Source: Amphibalanus amphitrite
Lineage: Eukaryota > Arthropoda > Thecostraca > Balanomorpha > Balanidae
Length of the DNA: 64,000 nucleotides
Reading direction: 5' to 3'
NCBI RefSeq assembly: GCF_019059575.1
Contig: NW_024883014.1
Span: 62,001 to 126,000, forward strand
The notes beneath the pieces are model-generated. The model saw only the letters and a list, made by a program, of their open reading frames with translations. It did no database searches and was not told the DNA's origin. Both the position numbers and the translations under genes were made by a program. Positions 34,848 to 63,791 of the stretch are shown here, piece by piece (within the stretch, counting starts at the first letter, position 1; each line of letters starts with the position of its first letter).

Positions 34848-36579
34848 TAAAAAATGTAAAAACATGACCTTATTTCCTCGATAATTGCCAAAACTAATGC
34901 TGTACAAATATATACTTTATTTGAAAGATGTAATATTTCGACCACAGGTCTTTTTCAAACAGTTTCAAATTAGAAAAGATAGCATTTCCATTTGCCGCAT
35001 TTCCAACTGCCTTTCAACAAAAATTTATGGTTGAATCGTGCCCACTAGCTCACTCGCACCACTCATGAAATATTTGGCTAGCAAAAATAGCATCACATAG
35101 GTCACCTATTTTTCAAAATACATAGTTTCAGCCGTACGAGATAAGTAAGTATTAACATACCGACTGACCATAACACAAAACATCCTACAGGCCTTCGCCA
35201 TTATTTCTCACAATTTCGTCCAAAGTCACCCAGCTGTCTACAAGGCATAACAGATGCAGCATGCCAGCAACTATCATATGCTGTCCAGTGTCCAGGCTTT
35301 TACACATTTACGTGTCTATCCGTCCAGTATTCACATAACACCGTAACACCAGAATGGAATACAAAGAAAGCAAAGATGGGCATAATTGGCATAATCGCAT
35401 TAACATACCTATAGCGTTCAATGCCATAACATATAGCGTTCGATGCCCATAATCAAAAACACACATAGTCTGCACCCTCCCCCCTCCCTCCCACACACAC
35501 ACAAACACTATCTAGCTTTGAACGCGTGAACATACGCAGTACCTAGTGCACAGTACATATACAGTACACATTTACACATACATCGGCGTTGTTCCTAGCA
35601 TTGTTTACCTTACAAAATAGGCCAAGACGATACATTACTGTTGAGTTCCGGACGGTTCTTTCTTATCAGCAGCGATTCAGCTATTTTACGGTCTGGATGG
35701 TCTTTAGACTTGTACAAGTCTAAAGACCATCCAGACCGTAAAATAGCTGAATCGCTGCTGATAAGAAAGAACCGTCCGGAACTCAACAGTAATGTATCGT
35801 CTTGGCCTATTTTGTAAGGTAAACAATGCTAGGAACAACGCCGATGTATGTGTAAATGTGTACTGTATATGTACTGTGCACTAGGTACTGCGTATGTTCA
35901 CGCGTTCAAAGCTAGATAGTGTTTGTGTGTGTGTGGGAGGGAGGGGGGAGGGTGCAGACTATGTGTGTTTTTGATTATGGGCATCGAACGCTATATGTTA
36001 TGGCATTGAACGCTATAGGTATGTTAATGCGATTATGCCAATTATGCCCATCTTTGCTTTCTTTGTATTCCATTCTGGTGTTACGGTGTTATGTGAATAC
36101 TGGACGGATAGACACGTAAATGTGTAAAAGCCTGGACACTGGACAGCATATGATAGTTGCTGGCATGCTGCATCTGTTATGCCTTGTAGACAGCTGGGTG
36201 ACTTTGGACGAAATTGTGAGAAATAATGGCGAAGGCCTGTAGGATGTTTTGTGTTATGGTCAGTCGGTATGTTAATACTTACTTATCTCGTACGGCTGAA
36301 ACTATGTATTTTGAAAAATAGGTGACCTATGTGATGCTATTTTTGCTAGCCAAATATTTCATGAGTGGTGCGAGTGAGCTAGTGGGCACGATTCAACCAT
36401 AAATTTTTGTTGAAAGGCAGTTGGAAATGCGGCAAATGGAAATGCTATCTTTTCTAATTTGAAACTGTTTGAAAAAGACCTGTGGTCGAAATATTACATC
36501 TTTCAAATAAAGTATATATTTGTACAGCATTAGTTTTGGCAATTATCGAGGAAATAAGGTCATGTTTTTACATTTTTTA
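34848..36579. repeat. 1732 bp perfect palindrome without spacer
   Basis: The two 866 bp arms mirror each other around 35713/35714 (centre ACTTGTACAAGT). All segments I compared across the full length are identical, including one 66-residue open frame present on both strands. The flanks outside differ, but TTAAAATCACTTT occurs close to both ends (about 34835 and about 36629). No transposase or terminal signature was identified. It may be a giant inverted duplication or an assembly artefact. Confidence 0.9.
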
Positions 36580-36720
36580 CATTTTCTACTATTATTGAAC
36601 ATGTTCCTCGCACAAGCACTAACCTCATTAAAATCACTTTGTTAAAAAAATGCCTAGTTAGTTCAGAAATTAGTTATTTGTGGCTGAAAACAACTTGCTT
36701 CTGATTGGTCGGGCTAATCA

Positions 36721-36743
36721 TGACGTCACATGTAGGTATATAA
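36721..36743 (+). promoter_or_regulatory. Candidate core promoter: CRE followed by TATA
   Basis: TGACGTCA at 36721 is followed 9 bp later by TATATAA (36738 onward). The spacing resembles cAMP-responsive promoters. The nearest downstream open frame is the unassigned one at 37185-37490. Sequence alone cannot show that it is used. Confidence 0.3.
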
Positions 36744-37184
36744 CTGTCTGTATATTTGGCGCAGTTGAGACATACATTTTCTATGTGTTTTCCTATGGTA
36801 AATCGGAGTGATTGGTCGTGTTTTCAGTGTCTCTTTATTTTGCGCTGGTATTGTGTGGCTAAGAAGTTTTATCAAGGATGGCATATACTAAAATGTTCCT
36901 TTAATAATGGAGCCTCAATATCTGTGAGTTTTATTGGCAAGCGAAAACTGATTTCGCTGTTATTTTATCTGGAAATTACTCATTTTTTTAGGTCAATATT
37001 CAAAATATTTTACGGGAACAAGTTGGCACTTAACTTGATTTTTGCACTCAAATCGCGTGCGATTCAACTGTATTGGAACTTGCAAAGAAGCTTGGTGATT
37101 AATTAATTGTGTTGTTATGGCACTGTTTGCAAAGCATGGATAATGAAACTCTGCCAAAGACTTAGCTACATAGCAATGCCTCAA

Positions 37185-37490
37185 GTAATACGCAGGAGGG
37201 ACAGAATTCAGAGTCCGATCGAGAAGAATCGGTGCAAATGCTACGAAGACCAGGCAGCTCTGATACAATAGCTAGTCGTCTCACTACTCTCACTCCATTA
37301 GACCAGCTGATTCCTGACAGCACCGACTCGGATGCAAAGATGGAGCTCATCTTCCAAGCCAGAAACCAGTTCTTTGATGGAAGATGTGATGCTGCCTCTG
37401 TCTCTGCTTTGTTGGCCACTTTGGACGGGGCGGAGCTCCGCTCCTTGCGTGAGCGGCTATTCGCCTGTCATCCAGAAATAGTTCCTTCGT
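37185..37490 (+). CDS. Unassigned coding-like fragment
   Basis: An open frame of about 100 codons with protein-like composition includes SDREESVQMLRRPG, DSTDSDAKMELIFQARNQF and AELRSLRERLFACHPE. It begins after an AG (TACGCAG) and has no clear start codon or donor. I do not recognise the family. It could be one exon of a small gene or a piece of a transposon protein. Base composition is higher in GC than the flanks. Confidence 0.3.
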
Positions 37491-38090
37491 TTGCTGGCCG
37501 TTCCCTGATTAGGTGCAATACAGGGAGCTGTAATCAGGGAAGTAACTTTCCATATGAAAGGGGTGCAGGTGCACCCCCGTCCCCCATCCACTAGAAGTGC
37601 ACCCCCATAGGCTAAGCGGCGCCCCACACGCCGCCCCACACGATTAGCTCTATGTAGAGCAGATGGCGAGGGTGATTTCTCGGCTACATTCCATCTCGGC
37701 GTCGTGATGCTTGTGGGCTTGGAAAGCGTCCAGTCGTATGTGGGGTAGTGTAGGGGTAGGGTTGAGTTCAATAAGGTCCTTACATTTGAAAGGTTTCAAC
37801 AACCCGCAATCAGCACAACATACCACAAGTTAAATAAAAAACTACCAAACTCCGCCCAACTAATATTAATAAACATTACAGCCAAACCAATGGCCATAAA
37901 AAATATATCTCAAATCCTAACAGTTATCGCGGGTGATGGCGCCATGAGTTGCTATTATCCAAAACAGATGCAAATAAACATGCTTGTATGTCCTATGTAT
38001 GTTTGTTTTAAAAACGTTGCAGCGGCGCTGGGAACTGCAGTCTTAGATCTGGGTATGTTTGGCATCTGCAACTCTTCATATACACATTAA

Positions 38091-38568
38091 AGGGACCCTC
38101 CCACCTTCAAAAAAGTTTATGAATTGGCATGAAACTGATGTCGCTCGGTTCACAAAGAGCGAAAACGAATATCTACCAAATTTCACCGAAAAATATTCAC
38201 CGGTTTTCAAGGTATTAGACTTTTACTTTTGTTTACTTTTTTGGGATCTCCGCTGTTTCTAGCGACTTTATTTTAGAAGTGCGGCGTTTGCGGCAGATGT
38301 TGCGCGCAAATAGCATATACCACCGCGTGCTACAAAACGTTTTAGTCAAACATTTAAAAATCGTTAGATATCTGCGCTGACGTCACACATTCAGAGGGGT
38401 ATTCCTAAGCATTAGCCCCTCTGAATCAAAATGCTGCAATTTTGAAATTCAATATTTCCGATTTAAGGCATTTCTCGATGTTGTGAGTGCCGAAACCGGT
38501 AATTGTGAGCCAGGGACCCCATTTTGGCTATCTCAACTCAAATCTAATGTTAAGGTGGGAGGGTCCCT
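38091..38568. mobile_element. 478 bp MITE with AGGGACCCTCCCACCTT ends and TTAA duplication
   Basis: Terminal inverted repeats AGGGACCCTCCCACCTT and AAGGTGGGAGGGTCCCT are exact over 17 bp. TTAA flanks both sides (38087-38090 and 38569-38572). Non-coding. The right TTAA is at the same time the left border of the next element. Confidence 0.82.
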
Positions 38569-38572
38569 TTAA

Positions 38573-39042
38573 CCCTATTTCGGACGGGGAGACCTTTCAG
38601 GATTTTCTTGTACAATTGCCAAACGCCGCGAGACATTCAGCTCATATTTGGTGACTTTTCCTAAATGCTCATTGCGCACATCTCAGCAAAAAAAAAAAAA
38701 ATGCCGGGTCAGGTCAGGTCAGGTAACCAGAGCGGGTTTGTTGACCCCACCTCAGAAAAGTTTGCAAACACGTCAGAGCTTGAGTTTTTCACGAAGTTAT
38801 TTCCTCTCATCAAGTCTTCAAAACAGTACCTGCAGTATGTGTCGTTTGTATATCTCAGAATGTTTTATCTGTGACCTGAGGTTAGGTCAGAGTCGTGACC
38901 TTTACATTGCAAGCCTATGGAAAAGTATTGAAATGCGACCTGCACCTCGAGTAAACGAGTCAAAACCACCCAATTCTTTAAGAATTATGACAAATTATCT
39001 TATCTGTAATGATCCAGGTGCCATTTACTGACAGGGACACCG
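38573..39042 (+). mobile_element. TTAA-family element (copy E), right end decayed
   Basis: Starts CCCTATTTCGGACGGGG immediately after TTAA at 38569-38572, with GGTCAGGTCAGGTCAGG inside. The probable right end is GGAGAGGG before TTAT near 39042. At about 470 bp it is shorter than the other copies and likely has an internal deletion. Confidence 0.5.
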
Positions 39043-39476
39043 GAGAGGGTTATCTGAGCCGAGATCATGTGAGGTGATATCTACCATACATCAATGCTCA
39101 CAATACTTACAATATTGACAATGCTTTTGCTTACAACACTGACAATACTTACGATGAGACCAGCAAGCACTCTGCCGTTACAGTTCTAACTTCTGTTTCG
39201 AAAAACGACGTTACACACATTCGCTGCCAGCATAATATGTATTGTTTGACAGTAACAAAATACAATTGACATCTGAACACCAAACGGACCGCCATCCACT
39301 CAAATTTTATAACCCTGACCGGTCAGGGGCGAATGGAGGTCATTTCCTGGGCATTACACTCAGCCCTTGCACAAAATATCTCACCTCACAGTGATCATTA
39401 CAACAATAGCACCGACTTGATAGTGGATTTCAAAGTACTTGCATCAGCTCTTCCTGCTATTGCAGGTGATCATCTC

Positions 39477-39623
39477 CTCAGGGTAATGTTGTTCGGGACA
39501 TGAACGAAGATCGTTTTCGGAGTTTCATAAGTGCTACTGCAACAGCCTGGCACAAAACAGGACTTGTTCGCTCTTCTCTGCACTTTGCCCTTCAGTATAT
39601 CACAAAAGAATTGTTTAGAATCC
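39477..39623 (-). pseudogene. THAP-type zinc-finger fragment
   Basis: The minus-strand frame starting at an ATG near 39623 reads MDSKQFF, then KSCFVPGCCSSTYETPKTIF and VHVPNN, and ends with a stop. C-X4-C spacing, a TPK motif and a hydrophobic F-x-V-P block match the start of THAP DNA-binding domains. The following W and the C-terminal Cys/His are missing. It is most likely a decayed transposase or a stray first exon, since no downstream continuation was found. Confidence 0.4.
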
Positions 39624-39880
39624 ATCTTACGCTTCTTTCGCAGTCTCCCTTGCCACCGTAGGGCGTAGATAGATTGCTGTTGCTGGTAAGTTAAGGCACG
39701 GTAGATAGAAATTACCTCGGTTCTCAACGCCTTAAGTTATTTTCATAAAAAGAACAATTAAATGATCAATAAGATGACAGGAATGTAAACATTTTAATCG
39801 TAAAGTAGTCCAAATATTGGAATGAGCTTTTGCTTTTCAGCATCCTCCGATTCATCATCTTTATCATTTGAAAATTCGAG

Positions 39881-40780
39881 GTAGGGGAGAGTGGGGCAAA
39901 GCGGCCACCCGGGGCAAAGCGGCCATCCATCGTTTTAGCCCTCCACAGCTGGCGTCAGTTCCAATTTATGATTTCCAATTATACTTCTCTTTGCGGTCGT
40001 TCGAATGAGCCAGACCGGGGTTTCAGGCCCATCGCCATTGTTCTGTGAAACACGGAAAAGCATTTCTTGCCAGGTTACCAATTATGTTTACAATTTTTAA
40101 ATGTTATTTTATTCCATAACCATTTGGAATTTTTATAAGCGTTTTTGTCCATGCATTGCGTGGTTATCGTACATGCCTTCTACCAATTTTAATGCTTTTT
40201 ACCCCACTAATAGCTGAGCTGGAATATTTTTGTCTCGGACGGTATGCGCGGGGCAAAGCGGCCGGGGCAAAGTGGCCAGCCCCCAATTGGCCATAAGTTG
40301 TTTCCATCTGGATAAAAACATTATTTATATTCAAATGTGTCGTCATGCATTCATCTTGGCCACTTTTCGGTTACATGAGTTACCAAATTATGCAATTAAA
40401 TGTTTTTCCAAGAAAATTATTTCTTTGTTAGCAATAGGTGGGAGGATAACAAAGTAAACATCCATCTTCCCTTAAACCTTGTCACCATCAAATACCCTAG
40501 TCGTGCATGAGGCAACTATTCTGTTTCTCACATCGGGACTTGAGAAGTCGCCAGTGGCCGCTTTGCCTCAGGGATGGGGCAAAGTGGCCAATATGCTATA
40601 GGTTTAAAGTTTTGTCAATATCTCCCATATGTGAACGCCTTTGGAAATGAAACGCAGTTGGAATAAAAGACAATTTAATAGGGATCACATTGGTATAGAA
40701 AGAATCTTTCCAAGTTTAAAAATCAAGCGTCGGCATCGTTAGAAACGTTAGGGTGGCCGCTTTGCCCCACTCTCCCCTAC
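39881..40780. mobile_element. DNA element with GTAGGGGAGAGTGGGGC ends, 900 bp
   Basis: The termini GTAGGGGAGAGTGGGGCAAA and TTTGCCCCACTCTCCCCTAC are perfect inverted repeats, extending further into GCGGCC. GGGGCAAAGNGGCC motifs recur inside near 39911, 40250 and 40577. No coding capacity, hence non-autonomous. A probable TA target is included in the ends; the superfamily is unassigned. Confidence 0.78.
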
Positions 40781-42357
40781 ATAAAATGTTTATCACGCGC
40801 TCATGTGGGAATATAGTACACGGCAGACACATCAATTTTTGACACTGAACATTTCATCCGTAAATGTTTTAGCATAATTATAAGTTAAAAACAGCGCGAA
40901 TGGCAGAGTGAAGCAAACAACATCTTTCACCCATTGATATAACATGTAATCTGTGGTGCGCCAGATGCGCCATTATTTGTCAACCGCAGAAGGTGACATG
41001 TGACGTAACAGCATCAAGAGCATCTTTTTTCAAGAACTTTTCAAAATAAGTTTCCTATCTTTCTTCCCCCATTTCTCTCAGCTTATTGATTTTACGAGGC
41101 AATGGTATGCACCATAAATTCTGTGAAAATAGTTTGATCATTTTCATGCATTCTTAAAAAATCGAGTTCCCAACCCCATTTTCCGAATTTCGGTAAACTT
41201 TGGTTTTGAATAGGTAATCTGTGCTTTGTAACGGTTGTCTTATGTCAACGTTTCTTCGTTTTTATTTATATCAGGCAGCTTTTGCCAAATTGTCAGGGAA
41301 CTCACATTTATTTTTCAATAGAAAAACACAATTCTAACGAATAGTGTTTTAACTATTGACAACAAACCTTCGGCTATGTTCATGACAAACTACTAGGTTC
41401 TAAGCATAAAACACATATAATAATGTTTTTTTCCATTATAGACTGGGAATTTCGATAATCCTTCCGATCGTTCTTCAGCACAGATTCACCCAGGCGGCGT
41501 CTCCGCGCGTTCTTGAAGCTCTGCAGCGGTTCTGCAGGCCATAATATTTACTCTGTTGAGTGACTGTGACGTTCGGCTTGCTTCTGCTGAACTGGACGCA
41601 GGGATTTCAGATCGTACGAAATCCGTGTACGAGTATGTATGTTAGTCTCGTGCGTAGGCGCTGTTTTCACTCATTATAAAACATGTGAACGTAAAGGAAT
41701 GGAAAAATAGGAGCGCTAATATGGTACAAAGAGGTATCGACTAAAGGGTATATTGAAGGGTAAATTATTGGAAATAATTATCTTTATCAGCTGTCGTCGT
41801 TCTCATCGTTTACTGTCGTTTCAAAACCACCGTGTTTGCTACCTGCTGGTGCTTATTCCAACTCCTTAGTCGTAAGATTCTGTAGATTTGGTCGCGATGT
41901 CTAGATCGATATCATCGGACTTAAAACTGTGACTATAGGTATTTATCGATTTTTCGTATATCGTTCAGAGCTGCTGCGAGGAGCATAATTTATGTAGGAA
42001 GTATCATAAGAATATATGACCTTCTCGGAAAATGACAAAATGAATGAAAATGATTATTTATTGATGAATTGATGATATTTCCTATATTTATCGATTGTTG
42101 AAGTTTAATCCAAAATCGCTATTAAAGGGCTTAAGTATTGTATAGTAAGTCTACGGTTTTCGTTTGAATGCTTGAATAAAACGGTAGTATTGACAAATAA
42201 GGATTTTTGCCTAAACTGCAGAATTGATGTGTCAAAGGAAGGGTTTTTATAGTTTTTGCCAGGCGCTATAGATATAAGTTTTTTTTTTAAACTTTTGTGG
42301 CTGCTTCATTTGAAAGTTGTTATACCTTATCGGTAAAAGCTGATTCTTCCTCTTATA
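40781..42357. other. Intergenic, nothing recognised
   Basis: AT-rich with a GC-richer patch around 41490-41620. No exon structure, RNA gene or element ends were found. Confidence 0.35.
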
Positions 42358-43646
42358 GGAGGGGGTATCGAAAAGTTCTGATCATCACCATGAATTAGAT
42401 GTGATAGAAATTTGATCTTTTTACATGATGTTCATTATTCCTTTACAAGTCACCACACACGACCGCAAACTTATTGCATCGTTTCTTGAGATGCCTCAGG
42501 CGGTCATTGTAGGACCTTCGCCTTGTCCCGTAAATCACTGCTCCACCTCATCAATGAGGTCATTTCTGGCCTTTAATCACCGGCCATACTGTGGATTCTT
42601 CATCTCCTGTAACAATCAAGAGTCAGTTAATACCCGGTCAGGTGAATTTCTTAGATGCGGTAGGATTTAATGTCCACATGATGTTGTTTCTTCAATCGCA
42701 GCTCAGGACGAATGGGCGGGGGCGCTGTCGGTGCGGATAAAACATCTTTCTTGGGCTTTTTTGCGGCGATTCTGTTTGAGGCCATCTCGCAACTTCTTCA
42801 AAAGTGTGCAGTAGTGCTTGCCTATCATTATCCGGCCATCATCAAGACGGTCGGTAATGACTATCCTACGCCAGATCCAGAACACTGATAGCATTGACCT
42901 TCCATATCGGCTTCTGCATCTTCGCCTATTATGAAGGACAGATGTGCCGTGCTTAAACTTCTTGATCATCTTTTTGTCTCTGGATCATACACATAGACCC
43001 AGCATTCGTCACAAGTCATTAAATGATCGAAGATGTCTTCAATTTCCTAAAAAAAACCTAGTTTTCATTTCGAAAGGCCAAGACGCATTTTTCTCTTGAA
43101 CAAAGTAGACACACGAACTTCTAAGCGGGCTGACTCCTTTATCGTCTGTCGTTTTTCGCCGATAATATTTTCAGGCACTGCCAGCATTGAGACCTTACTG
43201 TTGCACAATCATCTGAAAGGTCACACGACGATCTGTAAGGATGAGGTCCTCCACTTCCTTCACAGTCACCACTTTGTCAGTCACTGGTAGTCACTCACTT
43301 CTTGACTCCCCTGCAAGGGTCATGCAACCAAGTTGAAAATTATTTCTTCATTTTCGGTAGGTGCATTAGATGGGCTTTCTAAGCTATAAACTAATTTCAC
43401 GTTCTTGATGTATTTTCTCAGTGTGATACCGTTTCAAATGCATTAGTTGGATGACGGTTCGGTCCTCAAAGGGCCCAATACTCATCTTTTTTACTTCTAA
43501 GTCTCTCCTACATAAGATAAAACCACTTCTCAGGATTCTCTTTGCGGGAACATTGTTCTTAAGAACCAAATATAATACCAACCAAAAATCATCAAAATCG
43601 GTCTATATCTTCTATGTGATGATCAGAACTTTTCGATACCCCCTCG
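42358..43646 (-). mobile_element. mariner-family element, decayed, 1289 bp
   Basis: TIRs GGGGGTATCGAAAAGTTCTG and the complementary end (near 43622-43643) are bounded by TA dinucleotides. The length is typical of mariner. On the minus strand, pieces of transposase are readable: VYDPETK, SVFWIWRRIVITD, and RTDSAPAHSS, which holds the second catalytic Asp region. Stops and frameshifts break the frame, so it is inactive. Confidence 0.85.
42703..43010 (-). pseudogene. Broken mariner transposase (catalytic part)
   Basis: The readable frame from 42969 back to 42703 carries motifs equivalent to the middle D and the D-N-A-P-A-H block of mariner transposases, with N replaced by S. Just upstream (42970-43010) the preceding DECWVYVYDPETK part is in a different frame, ending at a stop. 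The C-terminal third is not recognisable. Confidence 0.75.
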
Positions 43647-44701
43647 TATCTTCCTCCTTTAAAAGATAATCTTCGAATTATCTAATCCTCATTTGAACTT
43701 GTTCCGAAGTGACTCAGAACGGTTCACTGTCCAGTGTCCATGTTGCAATTGTGCACAATGCACATACCGCCAATTCAGTTGGATACGTAGTGCACCAAAC
43801 CCCTATCTTTGCTTTAGTTCAACCTGCCAAAAGTGTACCTAGTCCTTTTTGGATTTTTGATAATTGGATGCTTTTTCTTCCATACGCCATACGCCTCAGT
43901 CAATGACAGCTCTGCTCTGTTTGTGTACTGATGATAACCCATCTGTCCGGTCGCTGCTATAAATATTGCACTGGACAGCCCGACCCACGGAACACGTCTG
44001 CTGGTCAATGTGTATATGTTTCACGTAAATAGGCAGGCGGCCTCAGTGTTTCACCGCCTAGAATTCAATTCAACCGCACCATGATGCGATGTCCGATTTG
44101 GTTGCTGGGAAGTGGGCAAACACTATACCCTGGCTCCCTGGTCAGTGGCACGCACTACGTAGGCATAAAGTGGCCTCTAATCACAATTTGGTTCCACAAG
44201 TAGTATCTATTTGTAGAAACGCGGATAACTACATTATTATTTTGATATAAAATGTATTCAATCCATTTATTGTTTATTTAAGTATTCAAACATCGGGGAA
44301 AAAAGTTAGGCCCCACAATAGAATGGAGTGCCACGAACGGCGGCACAGCCAACGAACCAAACCTACCATCCAGTCCATAGCAACTGTAACAGAAAACTGA
44401 AAAAAAAAACGGACAGAGATGTGTTGAAACGTGAAGCTATGACAGCACATTCACTGTGAATTATTCCCAGGTACTTAGCACAAAACTGTGGCAGAAATAA
44501 AAGCGGCTCAGAGACATCTCGCGTCATTCTTACACCCGGCAGTAAACACTTAGCTGTTCCCGGTACACATTTTCGTGTCGTGTGTACACTGAAAGCGTGA
44601 TGCTCGAATTGAGAGGCCGATGCAGCATACACCGTCTAAGTAACTGCATGAGGGATCCTATTGTTGGCGGCTTTGTATAGCAGGTTTAACAGAGGCTGGC
44701 G
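43647..44701. other. 3' flank of the NIT-guanylate cyclase
   Basis: Overlapping TTTATT motifs at 44266-44278 (AATAAA on the minus strand) are possible poly(A) signals about 430 nt past the cyclase stop codon. Otherwise AT-rich, with no gene recognised. Confidence 0.4.
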
Positions 44702-61413
<16,712 letters not shown>

Positions 61414-62445
61414 GCTGCTGCCGCCGCTGGTGCCCTCCTCCTTCTCCGGCACTCCTCTGCTCCGGACGTGACGGACCCTAGGCCTGCACTGGGACGACCC
61501 CCGGGGCTCCTCAGAGGCAAGGAGGGATTCATCACGGCGGTCGCGAGCTTAGCAGCCGGCTCAGAGCTCTGCCCTTCATCCGGCGCTCCGTGCGCGGCTC
61601 GTGACCGTCTGGTCACGTGAGCGAGTAATGAGACTGGCATCGAGCTGGATCGACAATTCCACGGAGGGTAAGCTGTGGCCGTGCCGCCGGTCAGTGGCAA
61701 AAGAGGTGGATGATTAAAATGTTCCATAAATTGTCAATAATATGTCGCTTTATATGTAATGACGTGATGTTCTATTCAAGTGCCTACCGATTGATGCAGT
61801 CCTCTTTTAGAGAACATCACTCAGTGTCACCTAAACGACGGCTGCTGTTCGCCATTCGGAGGTGCACCCAATGTATTTCCGATTTCGCTCATAGATGGCG
61901 CCAGTGGTAAGCGCCTGCAGTTATGCTGTACCGCAGCGCCGAGAAGTATGCGCTAACGGCCCTGCCGCTCGCTGAAAGCGGGCAAAAGGTGTAGTGCTCA
62001 ACTGTGGCTTAGAAGACAAAAGACGAAAACGTTTCAAAACACTATCGAACAAGGACAGCAAGCTACGTAAGCCTTATAAGTTATGAGCAAATTATAGAAA
62101 TAATCTAAATCGGTGACGGTGACCCATTATTTCCCCAAGACCTAACACATATAGTGTGCGGCAGTGTGTTATGTATGTGTAGATTGGTACCCACTTATTT
62201 AGCATTTTCAAAAGGTATAATGCATTTTCAAAAGGTGTATTTTTACCACTTTGGTTGAATGTTGGATACCTATAGCGGCATTTATGTATGGTTTGTGCGA
62301 TTTTATATCGTAATTCACAAAGAGCAAAGATTTCGGGCGAGCATCGGATATCGACACATTTTCCGAGACTTATTTGTCAGTTGCGCGTTTGCTTCCCAGT
62401 CCCATCGCCTCGCCTCCATTTGTCTTTGCGTCGTTTCGTGCTGTA
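61414..62445. other. Promoter side of the NIT-guanylate cyclase
   Basis: A CpG-rich stretch at about 61380-61690 covers the first coding exon and its upstream flank, consistent with a 5' untranslated region or promoter. Beyond 61700 the sequence is AT-rich without a recognised gene. Confidence 0.4.
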
Positions 62446-63595
62446 CAGGGTGGGGCAGCATAATCGGGAATGCTTTTTGGGCTCTGGTCATGAGTAGGCA
62501 TGGCATTATTTTGATAAATTATATCATGGCAATGAAACGCCCAAAAGTTGTGCATCATCTGACATGACTACATCCATGAGCATGCAACTTCCTGGAAAAG
62601 AGCAGCAAAATAGTTCGACGGTGCTCCAAGTGCTTTGCGCGCGCCCATAGACACTAATGTTAAACGAGTAAAACAAGAACATTTTGTTTAAAACAATGCC
62701 ATTCCACGTAAAGGTTGCTGGACAGGTCAACGTGTTATCACGGACGATAAGGATTGTGTGGGGATACTTAGGACAAAAAGTTAACGTAATCGTCGTAAAA
62801 TAACTCTTAGCAGAGGACATACAAGATGACTCACTTGAATATAAGGAAGAAGCTCTTGAGCATATTAAAAAGAAACAATGTTCAAAACTTCAGCGACCAA
62901 AAATCTTATCACCGACTGGAATACGATAAAAAAGAATGGCATGCCATATAGGGGATTGTATCGAGAATATTGCAGCGGTCATGCAAAGTAAACATCCTGT
63001 TGAGGTGATGGACCTATGGGTGGTCTTCAAGGGAGGTGCACGTGGTGCACCCTACTTCATCGAGCCCGGATAAAACGAGCACCTCTGGTAAATACATCCA
63101 CACTCTGGCAGACTCACGTGGAGTCGTCGGAAGAGAGGATCACTGACGGTCCAGATCACGTCTTACGAGGACTCTGTCCGTGCTGGTACTGCAGTGAGGA
63201 CGACATGTTATTGTGTAGGGCACCTCCACCTGAGATGAACCAAAAACTTCTGGTCCTTCAACTCCGCCGATTTAAATCCGACCAAATTCTTTATATGGAG
63301 CGTTTTTTGGTAGAAGTTTAATGAACAACTTATCATCAGTAAAAACGGTCTTCAGTGCAAGGTACGAAGCTGATGGGCGATCATGGACAAGCAGGAGGCT
63401 GCACGTGCATGCGCGTGCTTTTGGACCCGCCTTGAGAAGGTCATCGACGCGAAGGGCGGTCAAATAGGATGAGGGATAGGTAAAAGGTGACCGATTGATG
63501 GGATGTTGTTAAAATAGTGCTTGGAGCTATATTTTTAAATTCATGACCAAATAATCCCGTTTGATATTTATTCCCGATTATGCTGCCCCACCCTG
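62446..63595 (+). mobile_element. Decayed Tc1/mariner-superfamily element, 1150 bp
   Basis: CAGGGTGGGGCAGCATAATC at 62446 and its exact complement ending at 63595, each bounded by TA. On the plus strand near 63265-63305 a DLNPTKFFIWSVF segment matches the DLNP-x2-FF-x-W block near the last catalytic residue of these transposases. The remainder is broken by stops and frameshifts. Confidence 0.78.
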
Positions 63596-63791
63596 TATGT
63601 CACGTGACTGAAGAATGTCTGAGCGTGCAATGCCGCCCTGATCAACCCTGATCTAATACTCAGTCACAGGATGTAATCACACAACACGCACAGGGGATAG
63701 ATAGAGGAAATGAAACGGTGGCCTCGTTAAAGTCATAGCCCTTACGATACCACTCCTAAATGTTATATGCTCGTCGGTAGCAAGAGGTTAA

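Noticed and set aside
35308-36119. Identical 66-residue frames on opposite strands
   Set aside because: They are mirror images produced by the palindrome, with no start context or homology.
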